NCBI RefSeq assembly: GCF_027924965.1
Contig: NZ_AP027056.1
Location: 2,170,001 to 2,234,000 of the forward strand
Source of the DNA: Limnohabitans sp. TEGF004
GTDB lineage: Bacteria > Pseudomonadota > Gammaproteobacteria > Burkholderiales > Burkholderiaceae_C
DNA length: 64,000 nt
Reading direction: 5' to 3'
This document shows positions 55,462 to 64,000 of the stretch, piece by piece. Both the position numbers and the translations under genes were made by a program. Numbering within the stretch: position 1 is the stretch's first letter; every line of letters starts with the position of its first letter. The notes below the pieces were generated by a model. That model saw only the letters and a program-made list of their open reading frames with translations. It was not told where the DNA came from and did not search any database.

Positions 55462-56157
55462 TTATTTGGGAATCAGAGACAAGAACTCACGACGCAAGTT
55501 GGGGTCTTTCAAGAAAGCACCGCGCATGACCGAGTTGATCATCTTGCTGTCCATGTCTTTCACACCGCGCCATGACATGCAGAAATGGCTGGCTTCCATG
55601 ACGATGGCCAAGCCATCGGGCTGTGTTTTTTCTTGAATGAGGTCGGCCAATTGGACGACGGCCTCTTCTTGAATTTGAGGGCGACCCATGACCCACTCGG
55701 CCAAGCGTGCGTACTTGGACAGGCCAATGACGTTGGTGCGCTCGTTGGGCAACACGCCAATCCAAATCTTGCCAATGACAGGGCAAAAGTGGTGGCTACA
55801 GGCGCTGCGCACGGTGATGGGGCCGACGATCATCAGCTCATTCAAATGCTCAGCGTTGGGGAATTCAGTGATGGCCGGTGCTTGCACATAACGGCCTTTG
55901 AAGACTTCTTGCAAGTACATCTTGGCCACGCGGCGGGCGGTGTCGCCAGTGTTGTGGTCGTGCTCGGTGTCAATCACCAAGCTGTCGAGCACGCCTTGCA
56001 TCTTGACTTCGACTTCGTCGAGCAAGGCTTCCAATTCGCCGGGCTGGATGAACTCGGCAATGTTGTCATTGCTGTGGAAGCGTTTGCGTGAGGCGGCAAT
56101 GCGCTCGCGGATCTTGACAGAAACGGGCGTGCCTTCGAAGTTGTCTTTTGCAGTCAT
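55462..56157 (-). CDS. folE: GTP cyclohydrolase I
   Basis: FolE (231 residues) converts GTP to dihydroneopterin triphosphate for folate or pterin synthesis. The zinc ligands are C120 and H123 in RSACSHHFCPVIGK and C193 in HFCMSWRGVKD. The order of GPITVRSACSHHFCP and IGLSKYARLAEWVMGRPQIQE segments is normal. The BLUF gene follows 11 bp after its stop, so the two are likely cotranscribed. Confidence 0.95.
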   Translation of the reverse strand: MTAKDNFEGTPVSVKIRERIAASRKRFHSNDNIAEFIQPGELEALLDEVEVKMQGVLDSLVIDTEHDHNTGDTARRVAKMYLQEVFKGRYVQAPAITEFPNAEHLNELMIVGPITVRSACSHHFCPVIGKIWIGVLPNERTNVIGLSKYARLAEWVMGRPQIQEEAVVQLADLIQEKTQPDGLAIVMEASHFCMSWRGVKDMDSKMINSVMRGAFLKDPNLRREFLSLIPK

Positions 56158-56203
56158 GGCAACGATGGTATCAGCGAAGCAAAGCCCCTACGGGCTAGGG
56201 CCT

Positions 56204-57385
56204 TCAGTAGCGTTTGCCCGTTAAAAACACGCCAAAGCGTAAGACCAACGAAGCGCCCCAGTCCACCAGCTGCTGCCACCACGGTCGGTGGGCAAAGGTG
56301 TGCGCGTCCACCCGCGTTGCGCCGGTGTACATGGCTTCGCTCAGGCTGGCTTGCAGGTCTTGGGCAAAAGTGGTGTCGCGCACCACCACATTGGCTTCAC
56401 GCGCCAGCAGCAGGCTAAACGGGTCGAGGTTGGACGAGCCCACCGTGGCCCAGTGCCCATCCACCACAGCGACTTTGGCGTGTAACACGCTGTCGTGGTA
56501 CTCATAAATTTCCACGCCTGCCGCCAACAGCTTGCTGTAAAGCTGGCGTGAGGCGCGGTAGGGCACGAAGTATTCGTACTTGCCTTGCAACAGCAAACGC
56601 ACGCGCACACCCCGGCGTGCTGCCAGCACCAAAGCGCGACGCAAACGCAAGCCTGGAAAGAAATACGCACTCGCCACCAGCACCTCGTGTCGAGCCGAAC
56701 CAATGGCTTTGCGATAGGCACGTTCAATTTGTGAACGGTGTCGCACGTTGTCGCGCAGCACCAATTGCACGGTCCCGCGCGTGGGCAATTTCAAATCTTG
56801 GTCAGCGCTGCGCAGGGCATCAAGCGCGCCCGCAATATCTTGGCTACGCAATTCGCGCACAGCCTCGATGCGCGACCACAGCTGGCTCATGGCGTCATGC
56901 ACCTGACGCACCAAAGGACCACGCAGGCTCACCGCATAGTCCAAGCGAGGCAGCTGCAAACCACCGGGCACATTGGGGTCGATGAAGTCATCCAAGATGT
57001 TGATGCCACCGCAAAACGCCAAGGCTTGATCGATGACACACAGCTTGCGGTGCAAACGCCGCCAGCGGCTGGGCAACCAAAAGCCAAGCCCCGCCAAGGG
57101 CGAGTACACGCGGCACTGCACACCAGCTTGGTCAAAACGTTGCGTCCACTCGGGAGGCAACGCACCCGTGCCCACACCATCCACCACCACGCACACGCGC
57201 ACGCCGCGCTGGGCAGCACGGGTCAGCGCATGCCCCACATCAGCACCTGCGCCTGCAAAGTCAAAGATGTAGGTTTCTAAAAGTACTTCATGTTGAGCGC
57301 GGTCAACCGCCTCGATCAAGGCGGCAAACAAAGCACCACCGCTGCGCAACAAACGTGTGTCGTGTGCGGCGTGCTGGGCGTTCAT
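56204..57385 (-). CDS. clsB: Cardiolipin synthase (ClsB type)
   Basis: This 393-residue phospholipase-D-family enzyme has two HKD motifs: LHRKLCVID (H112, K114, D119) and LHAKVAVVD (H302, K304, D309), each with a following GxxN segment. The lack of N-terminal membrane helices and the size fit ClsB rather than ClsA. The ATG at 57385 overlaps the stop of the endonuclease-family gene by 4 bases; E. coli clsB (ybhO) also follows such a gene (ybhP). Confidence 0.88.
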   Translation of the reverse strand: MNAQHAAHDTRLLRSGGALFAALIEAVDRAQHEVLLETYIFDFAGAGADVGHALTRAAQRGVRVCVVVDGVGTGALPPEWTQRFDQAGVQCRVYSPLAGLGFWLPSRWRRLHRKLCVIDQALAFCGGINILDDFIDPNVPGGLQLPRLDYAVSLRGPLVRQVHDAMSQLWSRIEAVRELRSQDIAGALDALRSADQDLKLPTRGTVQLVLRDNVRHRSQIERAYRKAIGSARHEVLVASAYFFPGLRLRRALVLAARRGVRVRLLLQGKYEYFVPYRASRQLYSKLLAAGVEIYEYHDSVLHAKVAVVDGHWATVGSSNLDPFSLLLAREANVVVRDTTFAQDLQASLSEAMYTGATRVDAHTFAHRPWWQQLVDWGASLVLRFGVFLTGKRY

Positions 57386-58119
57386 GGGGCGTCCCACGCG
57401 AACTCCACCAGCAACGGCAAGTGGTCAGACATGCGCCCCCAAATCGGACCGCGCGGCACATGCGTGGCCACGCGATGCACACCGCGCGCATACACATGGT
57501 CCAGTTGCGCCAGCGGCAAACGCGATGGGTAGGTGGGATATTGCTTGCCCATGTTGGTGTGCAAGCCCACCGTGGCCATCATGCGCGACACCGCGCTGCC
57601 CCAGTCGTTGAAATCGCCCGCCACCAACAACGGCGCATCGGCAGGCACTTCACGCGCAATGAAGTCGTGCAGTTGCTGTGTTTGACGCAAACGGCTGCCC
57701 GGCAAAAGCCCCAAATGAATCACGATCACATGCACCTCACGCGCTTGCATCTGCAAGGTGACGTGCAACAAACCACGCTGCTCCAAGCGGTGGTCCGACA
57801 TGTCTTCGTGGCGATGCTCCAGCACGGGCCAGCGACTCAGCAGCGCATTGCCGTGCTCGCCATGCTTGGTGATGGCGTTGGTGCGGTACACCGGTGTGTA
57901 GCCCTCAGGCGCTAAAAATTCAGCTTGACCTTGATCCGGCCAGCGCTTGAAACGACGGGCTTGTTGGCGGTTGAACGCACGCACTTCTTGCAGGCACACG
58001 ATGTCGGCATCAAACTGCTCCACCGCATGGCCGAGGTTATGAATTTCAAGGCGGCGTGCGGGGCCTAGGCCTTGCACGCCTTTGTGGATGTTGTAGGTCG
58101 CGATACGAAAAGTGTTCAT
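57382..58119 (-). CDS. Endonuclease/exonuclease/phosphatase-family protein (YbhP type)
   Basis: This 245-residue protein has the EEP fold residues: N10 in YNIHKG, a Glu in LQEVR, D and N in AGDFNDWG, and the His in SDHLPL. It pairs with clsB exactly as E. coli ybhP with ybhO, so it may act on a phospholipid or nucleic acid phosphate. No secretion signal is seen. Confidence 0.87.
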   Translation of the reverse strand: MNTFRIATYNIHKGVQGLGPARRLEIHNLGHAVEQFDADIVCLQEVRAFNRQQARRFKRWPDQGQAEFLAPEGYTPVYRTNAITKHGEHGNALLSRWPVLEHRHEDMSDHRLEQRGLLHVTLQMQAREVHVIVIHLGLLPGSRLRQTQQLHDFIAREVPADAPLLVAGDFNDWGSAVSRMMATVGLHTNMGKQYPTYPSRLPLAQLDHVYARGVHRVATHVPRGPIWGRMSDHLPLLVEFAWDAP

Positions 58120-58217
58120 GACTTCAGGTGGCTTATCACTAGAAATGTAAAGCTCTCTTTAAAATATGGACATAAGGTCGATTTACAGTGGTTGAATACA
58201 CCCACACCCTGCAACAG

Positions 58218-60194
58218 ATGAATCATCGCCTCATTGTCCCCCTCTTCTTATCTGCCATTCTCGCTGGGTGCGGTGGGGGTGGCGGCGGGGGTAACTCGCT
58301 CAACAGCACACCCAATGCCACGGTGGCCGCCCAAGTGGCAGACATCACACCCGGCAACGCCGATGACACCGTGTCAGTGTTTGTGGCTTTAGACAGCAAC
58401 AACACCGTTTCAGGCATCGGCAGCGTCTTTCAAACCGAAGACGAGCAACGCGCGCAAAGCCAACAAAACTTTTTGGCCTCCCTCAAAGCCAACGCCAGCG
58501 GCGCTTTGCAAGCCACCACCGGCAGCAGTTGCACCACCGCCGACTTGGCCACACGCATCAACCAAGCGCATACCCCTAACTCTGGCAACGTGGTGCGCAT
58601 TGACCTCAACGCCTGCGAACTCGATTTGCTGCCCAAGCTCAAAGGCGTGGCGGCGGTACATGCGGACATTCCCATGTCCACGCAAAGCATCACCAACAGC
58701 ACCGTCAGCAAAACCAACGATGCTGTCAAACTGAGTTTTGATGGCGTGACCGCTCAGCCCACTCTCAACACACGCGTGGCAGACGGCACAGGCCAAGTGA
58801 TCGCATTGATGGACTCAGGTGTGGAAAACCTACATCCCGCACTGAGTGGTGACAAGGTTTTGAACGGTGCCTGCTTCTCCACCCCCACCAATGGCGGGCG
58901 CGGTTTTTGCCCTAACGGCCAAAGCACAGACACCACTTCGACCACTGCCGGTAAAAGCTGCGCTGACACTTGGAGTGGCACGCGCACCGAAGCCATTCAA
59001 GCAGGTTGCGCTCACGGCACGGGCATGGCCGCTGCCGCGAGCATGAATTACAGCGTGGGTGGCGTCACTGCCAAAGGCATCGCACCCAACGCGCAAATTT
59101 TGCCGGTACAGGTGTTCAACCAAACCATCACCAGCACAGGCAAAAGCCTGTCGGCATCAGCGGGTGATTTGCTGGCAGGCATCGAATGGGTCACCAGCGA
59201 AGCGCGCCGTCGACGCACCGCAGGTCAAAGTCCCATCGTGGCCATGAACATGAGCTTAGGTGGCGGCAGCTACACCGCAGCGTGCGACTCAGACTATGTG
59301 GGCAGCTTGTTCAAAACCGCATTTGCCAATTTGCGCACCCAAGGGGTGTTGCCCATCATTGCCACAGGCAACGGTGGCACCAAAAATGCCATTGCGTTTC
59401 CTGCCTGTGTGAGCAACACCCTGAGTGTGTCCGCGGCCAAACTCAACTACAGCGGTTTGGCGAGTTACGCCAACTTCAACAACCAAACCAAACTCATTGC
59501 GCTCGGTGGCGATGTGGATGGCTCAGGCCGCTACACCCTACCCGTGGTGTGCCCCACCGCTGGCAGCTACGACTGCTGGCAAGAAGTGGCTGGCACATCG
59601 CCCGCCACAGCCATGGCATCCGGTGGCGTGGCCGTGCTTTACAGCGTCAAACCCAGCGCCACCTTGGCAGAAGTAGAAAATGCATTGACCACCGACATTG
59701 CCGCATTGGGCTTGAGTGGTTCTTCCGCAATGCACCTGACAGTCAATGATGGCAGCCAAAACATCACACGGCCGGCCCTGCGTTTGACAGCCAGCAGCTA
59801 CCGCTTGCTAGGCACCACAGAGAGCAGTGGCTCAGCATCCAGCACCAGTGGTGGAGCCAACACTGACCCAGTCATTGCGCAAGCGCAAATTTGTCTGTTC
59901 AGCAAACCCGGCTACGTGGGCGCATTGGCCTGCGCGACACAAGCCTATGGCACGAACGCGCCTATCGACAACAAGGATGTGTTTTACCGCTTCACAGGGA
60001 AGGTAGGTTCTATTCGCATCATGGATGTTCAAAGCAACACGCAGCTTGCGGTAAACAAAGCCACCGTCACTATTTACACAGCTTTGAGTGCCAGCAGCCA
60101 ATCAGGTTCGGTGAACGTCTCCACTGCCGATACGACGCGCCTCACCATTTTCAACAATCCCACCATTCGCATGGTTCGCATCCAAACCCAATGA
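58218..60194 (+). CDS. Lipoprotein-anchored subtilase (S8) peptidase
   Basis: This 658-residue protein has a lipoprotein signal (lipobox ILAGC, Cys18) followed by a Gly-rich stretch, then an N-terminal propeptide-like part (about 40-185) and a subtilisin domain with the triad D199 (ALMDSG), H266 (AHGTGM) and S461 (GTSPATA), plus N385 in ATGNGG. The GTSxAT motif has Ala where the usual Pro follows. The C-terminal 110 residues are Ser/Thr/Asn-rich. Its stop overlaps the next gene by 4 bases. Confidence 0.88.
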   Translation: MNHRLIVPLFLSAILAGCGGGGGGGNSLNSTPNATVAAQVADITPGNADDTVSVFVALDSNNTVSGIGSVFQTEDEQRAQSQQNFLASLKANASGALQATTGSSCTTADLATRINQAHTPNSGNVVRIDLNACELDLLPKLKGVAAVHADIPMSTQSITNSTVSKTNDAVKLSFDGVTAQPTLNTRVADGTGQVIALMDSGVENLHPALSGDKVLNGACFSTPTNGGRGFCPNGQSTDTTSTTAGKSCADTWSGTRTEAIQAGCAHGTGMAAAASMNYSVGGVTAKGIAPNAQILPVQVFNQTITSTGKSLSASAGDLLAGIEWVTSEARRRRTAGQSPIVAMNMSLGGGSYTAACDSDYVGSLFKTAFANLRTQGVLPIIATGNGGTKNAIAFPACVSNTLSVSAAKLNYSGLASYANFNNQTKLIALGGDVDGSGRYTLPVVCPTAGSYDCWQEVAGTSPATAMASGGVAVLYSVKPSATLAEVENALTTDIAALGLSGSSAMHLTVNDGSQNITRPALRLTASSYRLLGTTESSGSASSTSGGANTDPVIAQAQICLFSKPGYVGALACATQAYGTNAPIDNKDVFYRFTGKVGSIRIMDVQSNTQLAVNKATVTIYTALSASSQSGSVNVSTADTTRLTIFNNPTIRMVRIQTQ

Positions 60195-60955
60195 CACACA
60201 CCTCTCGTCTCTGGCACATGGCAGGCATTTGCTTGAGCTTCTTTGTTGCCAACGCTTGCAGCCAAGATATTTCGGAACCCGTCCGTATTCACTGGGGTGC
60301 AAGCGGTGGCATCAACCAATACAAAGAACCCGGCCTCATGCAACTCAAAGGCCCTGAGTTGGGTTTGCATGCACGTGTCACACCATGGGCCGACATGCCA
60401 AGCGCGCAGCTAGAAGGCGACATCTTCTTGGGTCAGCAAAAGTACACCAGCCAAAGCTCGGGCAGCATGAATGGTGTCACCAACCTTGAAACGCGTTGGC
60501 GCGCACTGTGGCCCGTGATGTCAGACATCCAAGAAGGCTTGTCTGCAGGTCTGGCCTTGCACACGCTGTGGAACGATTTGCGCGGCACCACCACTTTCCA
60601 AGGCACCACTTACGGTGGCTACCAGCGCAGTGCAAGCCAACTTTGGTTGCCCATGCGTTGGCGCATCGACGACATGTGGGAATTGGATGCAGGCTTGTTG
60701 ATTTTCGGGCGACACACGTCCAAGCTGTCAGAAGTGAACACCAGTTACCAAGACATCGTGAACACCCAACATCGCGGCCAATACGCACAAGTCGCAATGA
60801 ATGTGGCGTTGAGCAATGGTGAATCGCTCAAACCTTTCGTGCGCTACACCCATTTGGCCGACTCCAACACCGTAGCCATGGGCGGCAAATATTGGATAGA
60901 ACCCGAAAGTCATCGCTGGCAAATTGGCATGGTTTGGGAATTCGCCACACCTTAA
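60191..60955 (+). CDS. Putative outer-membrane beta-barrel partner of the subtilase
   Basis: This 254-residue protein has a signal sequence (ending near ANA-C, residue 22-23), then a region rich in alternating polar/aromatic residues such as RIHWGASGG and LHTLWNDLRG, and ends in Phe-Ala-Thr-Pro after VWEF. The pattern suggests an outer-membrane barrel, though no family is recognised. It is translationally coupled to the subtilase gene. The two may form an exported protease and its membrane partner. Confidence 0.65.
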   Translation: MTHTSRLWHMAGICLSFFVANACSQDISEPVRIHWGASGGINQYKEPGLMQLKGPELGLHARVTPWADMPSAQLEGDIFLGQQKYTSQSSGSMNGVTNLETRWRALWPVMSDIQEGLSAGLALHTLWNDLRGTTTFQGTTYGGYQRSASQLWLPMRWRIDDMWELDAGLLIFGRHTSKLSEVNTSYQDIVNTQHRGQYAQVAMNVALSNGESLKPFVRYTHLADSNTVAMGGKYWIEPESHRWQIGMVWEFATP

Positions 60956-60993
60956 ACACCACTCAGCAACGGTATCGCCTCTATGATGCCGCC

Positions 60994-62118
60994 ATGCTCA
61001 CCCCACTCGACAACTTACCCACTTGGCGCGCCGAAAGCGGCGCAGCCGCCCCACGTCGTGTGGTGGCCGCTGACGACACCCTGTCGGCCGATACCGCCTA
61101 CCGACTCGCTTGCGAGGGCACAGGGTTGTTGTGGCAAGGGGACTTTCACAACGCACGCCAACTGCTGCAAGCCTTGGCCCGCCGCACCGAGCGCAAGCCG
61201 AAGAAAAGCAAAAAACCTGAGGCAGCACTCACACCGGTGCAAGCATTCAATGCACACCGTCAAGTCTTGGGTCAACGCGCCCGCATCTTGGCGATGGTCA
61301 TCGTGCCGATGGAAGGCGACTACACCATTCCGCTGCGCCGCGCACCTGACTTGAAACAAGCATGCACGGAAGCCTGGGGCCCCGCCAATGGCGAAGCCTG
61401 CATGGTGTCGTTGCGAGAACTGCTGGGCGTGGTGGGCGCACACGAGTGGCGCAAAAAAGGCGTGGAAATTACCGCCTTGGGTGACGCCTCCAACAACCGC
61501 ATCTACCCACACTACGGCGTGTTCTCTCCGGTACGTGGTGAGTATGTAGACCTCGTGGCCAATACACCCATCCAAGACAAATCCCTTGCGTTTGACATTG
61601 GCATGGGCACCGGCGTGTTGTCTGCGGTGTTGGCCAAACGCGGTGTGCAGCGCATCATCGCAACTGATCAAGACCCACGCGCCCTCGCCTGCGCGCGCGA
61701 GAACCTGCAACGCTTGCAGCGCATCGACAAAGTCGAGTTGGTGCAAACCGATTTATTCCCAGAAGGCCAAGCGCCTTTGGTGGTGTGCAACCCGCCGTGG
61801 GTGCCTGCACGTCCGAGCTCGCCGATTGAACACGCGGTGTACGACGAAGGCAGCCGCATGTTGCGTGGGTTCTTGAGTGGTTTGCGTGAGCACTTGAGCC
61901 CCAACGGCGAAGGCTGGCTCATCTTGTCGGACTTGGCCGAGCACTTGGGGCTGCGCACGCGTGAAGAGCTGATTTGTTGGATCAGTGAAGCAGGGTTGAA
62001 GCTGGTGGATCGCCATGACATCAAGCCGCGTCACGGCAAAGTCAGCGACGAGACGGACCCGCTGCACGCGGCACGCGCCAAAGAAGTTACTTCTTTGTGG
62101 CGCCTAGCAGCTGCTTGA
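60994..62118 (+). CDS. SAM-dependent methyltransferase (HemK/PrmC-like core)
   Basis: This 374-residue protein has an N-terminal region of about 190 residues with no known match and a Rossmann methyltransferase domain with the SAM motif DIGMGTG (201-207), acidic DQDP and the NPPW motif (266-269) typical of glutamine or nucleic-acid N-methyltransferases. The target could be a release factor, ribosomal protein or rRNA; the sequence does not decide. The ATG at 60994 is chosen since the upstream frame lies in the previous gene. Its end overlaps the hydrolase gene by 32 bases. Confidence 0.8.
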   Translation: MLTPLDNLPTWRAESGAAAPRRVVAADDTLSADTAYRLACEGTGLLWQGDFHNARQLLQALARRTERKPKKSKKPEAALTPVQAFNAHRQVLGQRARILAMVIVPMEGDYTIPLRRAPDLKQACTEAWGPANGEACMVSLRELLGVVGAHEWRKKGVEITALGDASNNRIYPHYGVFSPVRGEYVDLVANTPIQDKSLAFDIGMGTGVLSAVLAKRGVQRIIATDQDPRALACARENLQRLQRIDKVELVQTDLFPEGQAPLVVCNPPWVPARPSSPIEHAVYDEGSRMLRGFLSGLREHLSPNGEGWLILSDLAEHLGLRTREELICWISEAGLKLVDRHDIKPRHGKVSDETDPLHAARAKEVTSLWRLAAA

Positions 62119-63100
62119 TCAAACCCAACAAGCCCACACGCGGCGCAACGGGCTGCTGAGGAGGTATCGCTGCCGATGGCTGAGCAGGCACAGGCTCGGG
62201 TTCCGCCACGGGCTCAGGCGCGTCTAAGGGCATGGCCAACTGCACCGTCGGTGACACAGGCACTTCGCGCACGGCCGCGACTTTGACAGGCGCCACAACA
62301 GCCAAGCTGAGTGACTGCAAGACAAACTGATTCACCATGGCATTGAAGGGCACAGGGTGCGCAGCACCCGCCACTTCAAGCACCTGCGCCTTAGGAAACT
62401 CACGCTGCAACCCTTTGACTTGTTGGTCCGTGCACACGCCCGAGTCGCTGCCATGCATCAATCGCACAGGGCCCTTGAAGTCGCTGAGCAAGTGACCGAA
62501 CTTCATGCCCTTCCAGTCTTTGCGATACGGCAAATCAAAGTGCGCGGGTGACTGCACCGCCAGCACAGCACCGATGCTCACATTGAACTTGTCAGCCATC
62601 TCTTCTGGCGTGGGCAAGCGGCCTTCTTTCTTCATGCCGTCGTACAAACCATAGATGGACATCCACGGCAGCTCTAACCCAATGTCGTTGAAGAACAAAC
62701 CTCGGATGTGGTTGCTTTGTTCATGCGCCAAGTACATGGCCAAGATGCCGCCCATGCTGGTGCCCAGCACCTCGATGTGCGGCACTGGCTTGCCATCGGG
62801 CATCAGCTCGTGGCGAATGAATTGCACGATGTCTTCCAAGTACACCTGCATGGTGTAGCCCTTGTCGCCAGGCAGAGGGCTGGAATCACCACGTCCGCAC
62901 AAATCCACACTGATGACGCGCAAGCCTTGTAAACCATCAGCGGCTTTCAGCAGCGGGTCGAACGTGGCGCGAGTTTCTAACAGGCCGGGCAAACACAACA
63001 ACACATGCGGGCTATTGGCATCGCCCACCGAGCTATAGGCCAAGTGGCGGTTGCCTTTGGGCAAATGAAATTCAAGGGAGGGGAATTTAGAAACTGTCAT
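62087..63100 (-). CDS. Alpha/beta-hydrolase with Pro-rich C-terminal tail
   Basis: This 337-residue protein has an alpha/beta-hydrolase fold with the nucleophile Ser115 in GTSMGG, a DLCGRGDSSPLPG loop and a His near residue 248 in AGAAHPVPF. The last 70 residues are Pro/Ala/Val-rich, ending in GLLGLIKQLLGATKK, a short amphipathic segment that could contact a membrane. The substrate is unknown. It is convergent with the methyltransferase gene, with a 32-bp overlap. Confidence 0.82.
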   Translation of the reverse strand: MTVSKFPSLEFHLPKGNRHLAYSSVGDANSPHVLLCLPGLLETRATFDPLLKAADGLQGLRVISVDLCGRGDSSPLPGDKGYTMQVYLEDIVQFIRHELMPDGKPVPHIEVLGTSMGGILAMYLAHEQSNHIRGLFFNDIGLELPWMSIYGLYDGMKKEGRLPTPEEMADKFNVSIGAVLAVQSPAHFDLPYRKDWKGMKFGHLLSDFKGPVRLMHGSDSGVCTDQQVKGLQREFPKAQVLEVAGAAHPVPFNAMVNQFVLQSLSLAVVAPVKVAAVREVPVSPTVQLAMPLDAPEPVAEPEPVPAQPSAAIPPQQPVAPRVGLLGLIKQLLGATKK

Positions 63101-63193
63101 AGGTATTCGTTCATCCTAGCCCATTGGTATTGAAGAAATAAAACAAGGACTTTCATGTTTAAAAACGCACCAAAGATTGAATACGATTGAACC

Positions 63194-63778
63194 ATGTCTG
63201 CACCATGGCTCATCCAAGTCAACCACCTCACGTGTGGTCCCATTCAAAACTTGTCTTTTGCATGGCCCTCTGGCGTGGGCTGGATCTGCGGCGATGAAGG
63301 CAGAGGCAAAACCACCCTGCTGCGTTTGCTGGCAGGCGATGTTCATCCGGCAGCGGGCCAAGTCGTCACACCCGCAGGTGGCGTGTTTTGGGTCGATCTG
63401 CAAGATGCCACGCATGATGACATCACCGTGCAAGCCTGCTGGGATGCCTTGCGTGCGCACTACCCGCGCTGGAACCAAGACCTGCTGCAAGACTTGGCCG
63501 AAGAACTCGGCATGACCCAACACCTCGACAAACGCCTCAGCATGCTGTCAGCCGGCAGTCGCCGCAAGGTGATGGTGGTGGCGGCTTTGGCATCAGGTGC
63601 AACCGTGACCTTGCTAGACCAGCCATTTGCCGCACTCGACTTGGCATCGGTTCGCGTCATCCATGAGTTCTTCCAAGAAGCAGCCGAGCACACTAGTCGC
63701 GCATGGATCGTGGCGGATTACCAAGCACCCAACGATTTGCCACTGGCGAGCGTGCTCAACTTAGACACACCACGCTAA
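63194..63778 (+). CDS. Degenerate ABC-type ATP-binding protein
   Basis: This 194-residue protein has a Walker A motif (GDEGRGKTT, residues 33-41), an LSAGS signature (118-122), and a Walker B in which the catalytic Glu is replaced by Gln (LLDQ, Q143). The switch His is also lost (Tyr176). Together these losses suggest very slow or no ATP hydrolysis. No permease is beside it. The start at 63194 is followed at once by the fold. It is divergent from the hydrolase gene. Confidence 0.8.
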   Translation: MSAPWLIQVNHLTCGPIQNLSFAWPSGVGWICGDEGRGKTTLLRLLAGDVHPAAGQVVTPAGGVFWVDLQDATHDDITVQACWDALRAHYPRWNQDLLQDLAEELGMTQHLDKRLSMLSAGSRRKVMVVAALASGATVTLLDQPFAALDLASVRVIHEFFQEAAEHTSRAWIVADYQAPNDLPLASVLNLDTPR

Positions 63779-63787
63779 ATCGCAAAT

Positions 63788-63815
63788 ATAAAAAAGGCTC
63801 CCGAGGGAGCCTTTG
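63788..63815. terminator. Bidirectional intrinsic terminator between ATPase and aspS
   Basis: A 9-bp stem (aaaggctcc / ggagccttt) with a cgag loop lies between the convergent ATPase (+) and aspS (-) genes. On the minus strand a T5 run (complement of 63791-63795) follows, so it fits best as the aspS terminator. Confidence 0.8.
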
Positions 63816-63846
63816 TCGTTTGCACCGAAGTGCCATTGAACCAATG

Positions 63847-64000
63847 TTAGGCCTTGGCTGCATCCAAGTTGCGCAAGCGAATGTGCAGCTCGCGCAATTG
63901 CTTCTCGTCCACAGGGCTCGGTGCTTGGGTAAGCAAACACTGAGCGCGTTGGGTCTTGGGGAAGGCAATCACGTCGCGGATGGATTCAGCACCGGTCATC
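63847..64000 (-). CDS. aspS: Aspartate--tRNA ligase, C-terminal fragment
   Basis: The last 50 codons of a minus-strand gene cut by the window edge read [20 protein letters not shown] near the edge, then [19 protein letters not shown], and end in TAA at 63849-63847. This is the class II AspRS C-terminus, with the ESIRxVIAFPK segment. The gene continues beyond 64000, so only the end can be annotated. Confidence 0.9.
   Translation of the reverse strand, partial: MTGAESIRDVIAFPKTQRAQCLLTQAPSPVDEKQLRELHIRLRNLDAAKA

Overview
The window looks like chromosome of a freshwater betaproteobacterium of the order Burkholderiales, most likely family Comamonadaceae (Limnohabitans- or Rhodoferax-like). This is an inference from the moderately GC-rich coding, DUF3460 and DUF2789 genes, the scpA-panB-panC order, the ccmABCDEFGHI arrangement and the formate dehydrogenase cluster with DUF3305/DUF3306; no search was run. 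Genes are packed tightly with many 4-base ATGA overlaps. No insertion sequence, prophage or CRISPR array was recognised. One tRNA gene, tRNA-Ser(CGA), is present. The window begins inside a tatD-like gene and ends inside aspS.

Layout. 1-4511 (+): end of tatD, an RNase AM/YciV-type PHP phosphoesterase, yciO, a small site-2-type protease, trpS and an orphan LuxR-type response regulator. 4617-12650 (-): a complete cytochrome c maturation (System I) operon ccmABCDEFGHI led by a FemAB/GNAT-like gene. 12671-21038 (mixed): small membrane and secreted proteins, a CLC antiporter with fluoride-type signatures, tRNA-Ser, a lipoprotein, serS, ispH-fkpB, radC, a DUF2789 gene, an Smr protein, a truncated hemoglobin and an AlkD-like protein. 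21064-34193 (-): an FtsX/YbbP-type permease, fdhD, and a periplasmic Tat-exported formate dehydrogenase locus with small accessory proteins, a TorD-type chaperone, a 699-residue multi-cluster ferredoxin protein, DUF3306 and DUF3305. 34201-43228: Mrp/ApbC, a cupin, metG, DUF1275, a SulP transporter, DUF3460, scpA, panB, panC. 43547-45819 (-): rhodanese-grxC-secB-gpsA, as in E. coli. 45924-52627: gpmA, a carboxy-terminal processing protease, a MoeB/ThiF protein, a secreted nuclease (opposite strand), a second SulP transporter and a Y-family DNA polymerase under a perfect LexA box. 52637-64000: unknown membrane protein, DUF429, an EamA transporter, a BLUF photoreceptor beside folE, a cardiolipin synthase with an endonuclease-family partner, a lipoprotein subtilase coupled to a putative outer-membrane protein, a methyltransferase, an alpha/beta hydrolase, a degenerate ABC ATPase and the end of aspS.

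How the genes work together. The ccm operon supplies haem attachment for periplasmic c-type cytochromes. The Tat-exported formate dehydrogenase (alpha/beta/gamma with FdhD, a TorD-type chaperone and Fe-S accessories) would feed formate electrons to quinone. Housekeeping operons cover aminoacyl-tRNA synthesis (Trp, Ser, Met, Asp), isoprenoid, pantothenate and phospholipid synthesis, and export (SecB).

The least explained structure is the panC-gpsA convergent intergenic region, the only gap above 300 bp. It holds two long stem-loops in opposite orientation. Their outer stems are unrelated, but their 28-nt loops share an almost identical 24-nt core, and each element lies sense-oriented just after the gene it follows.
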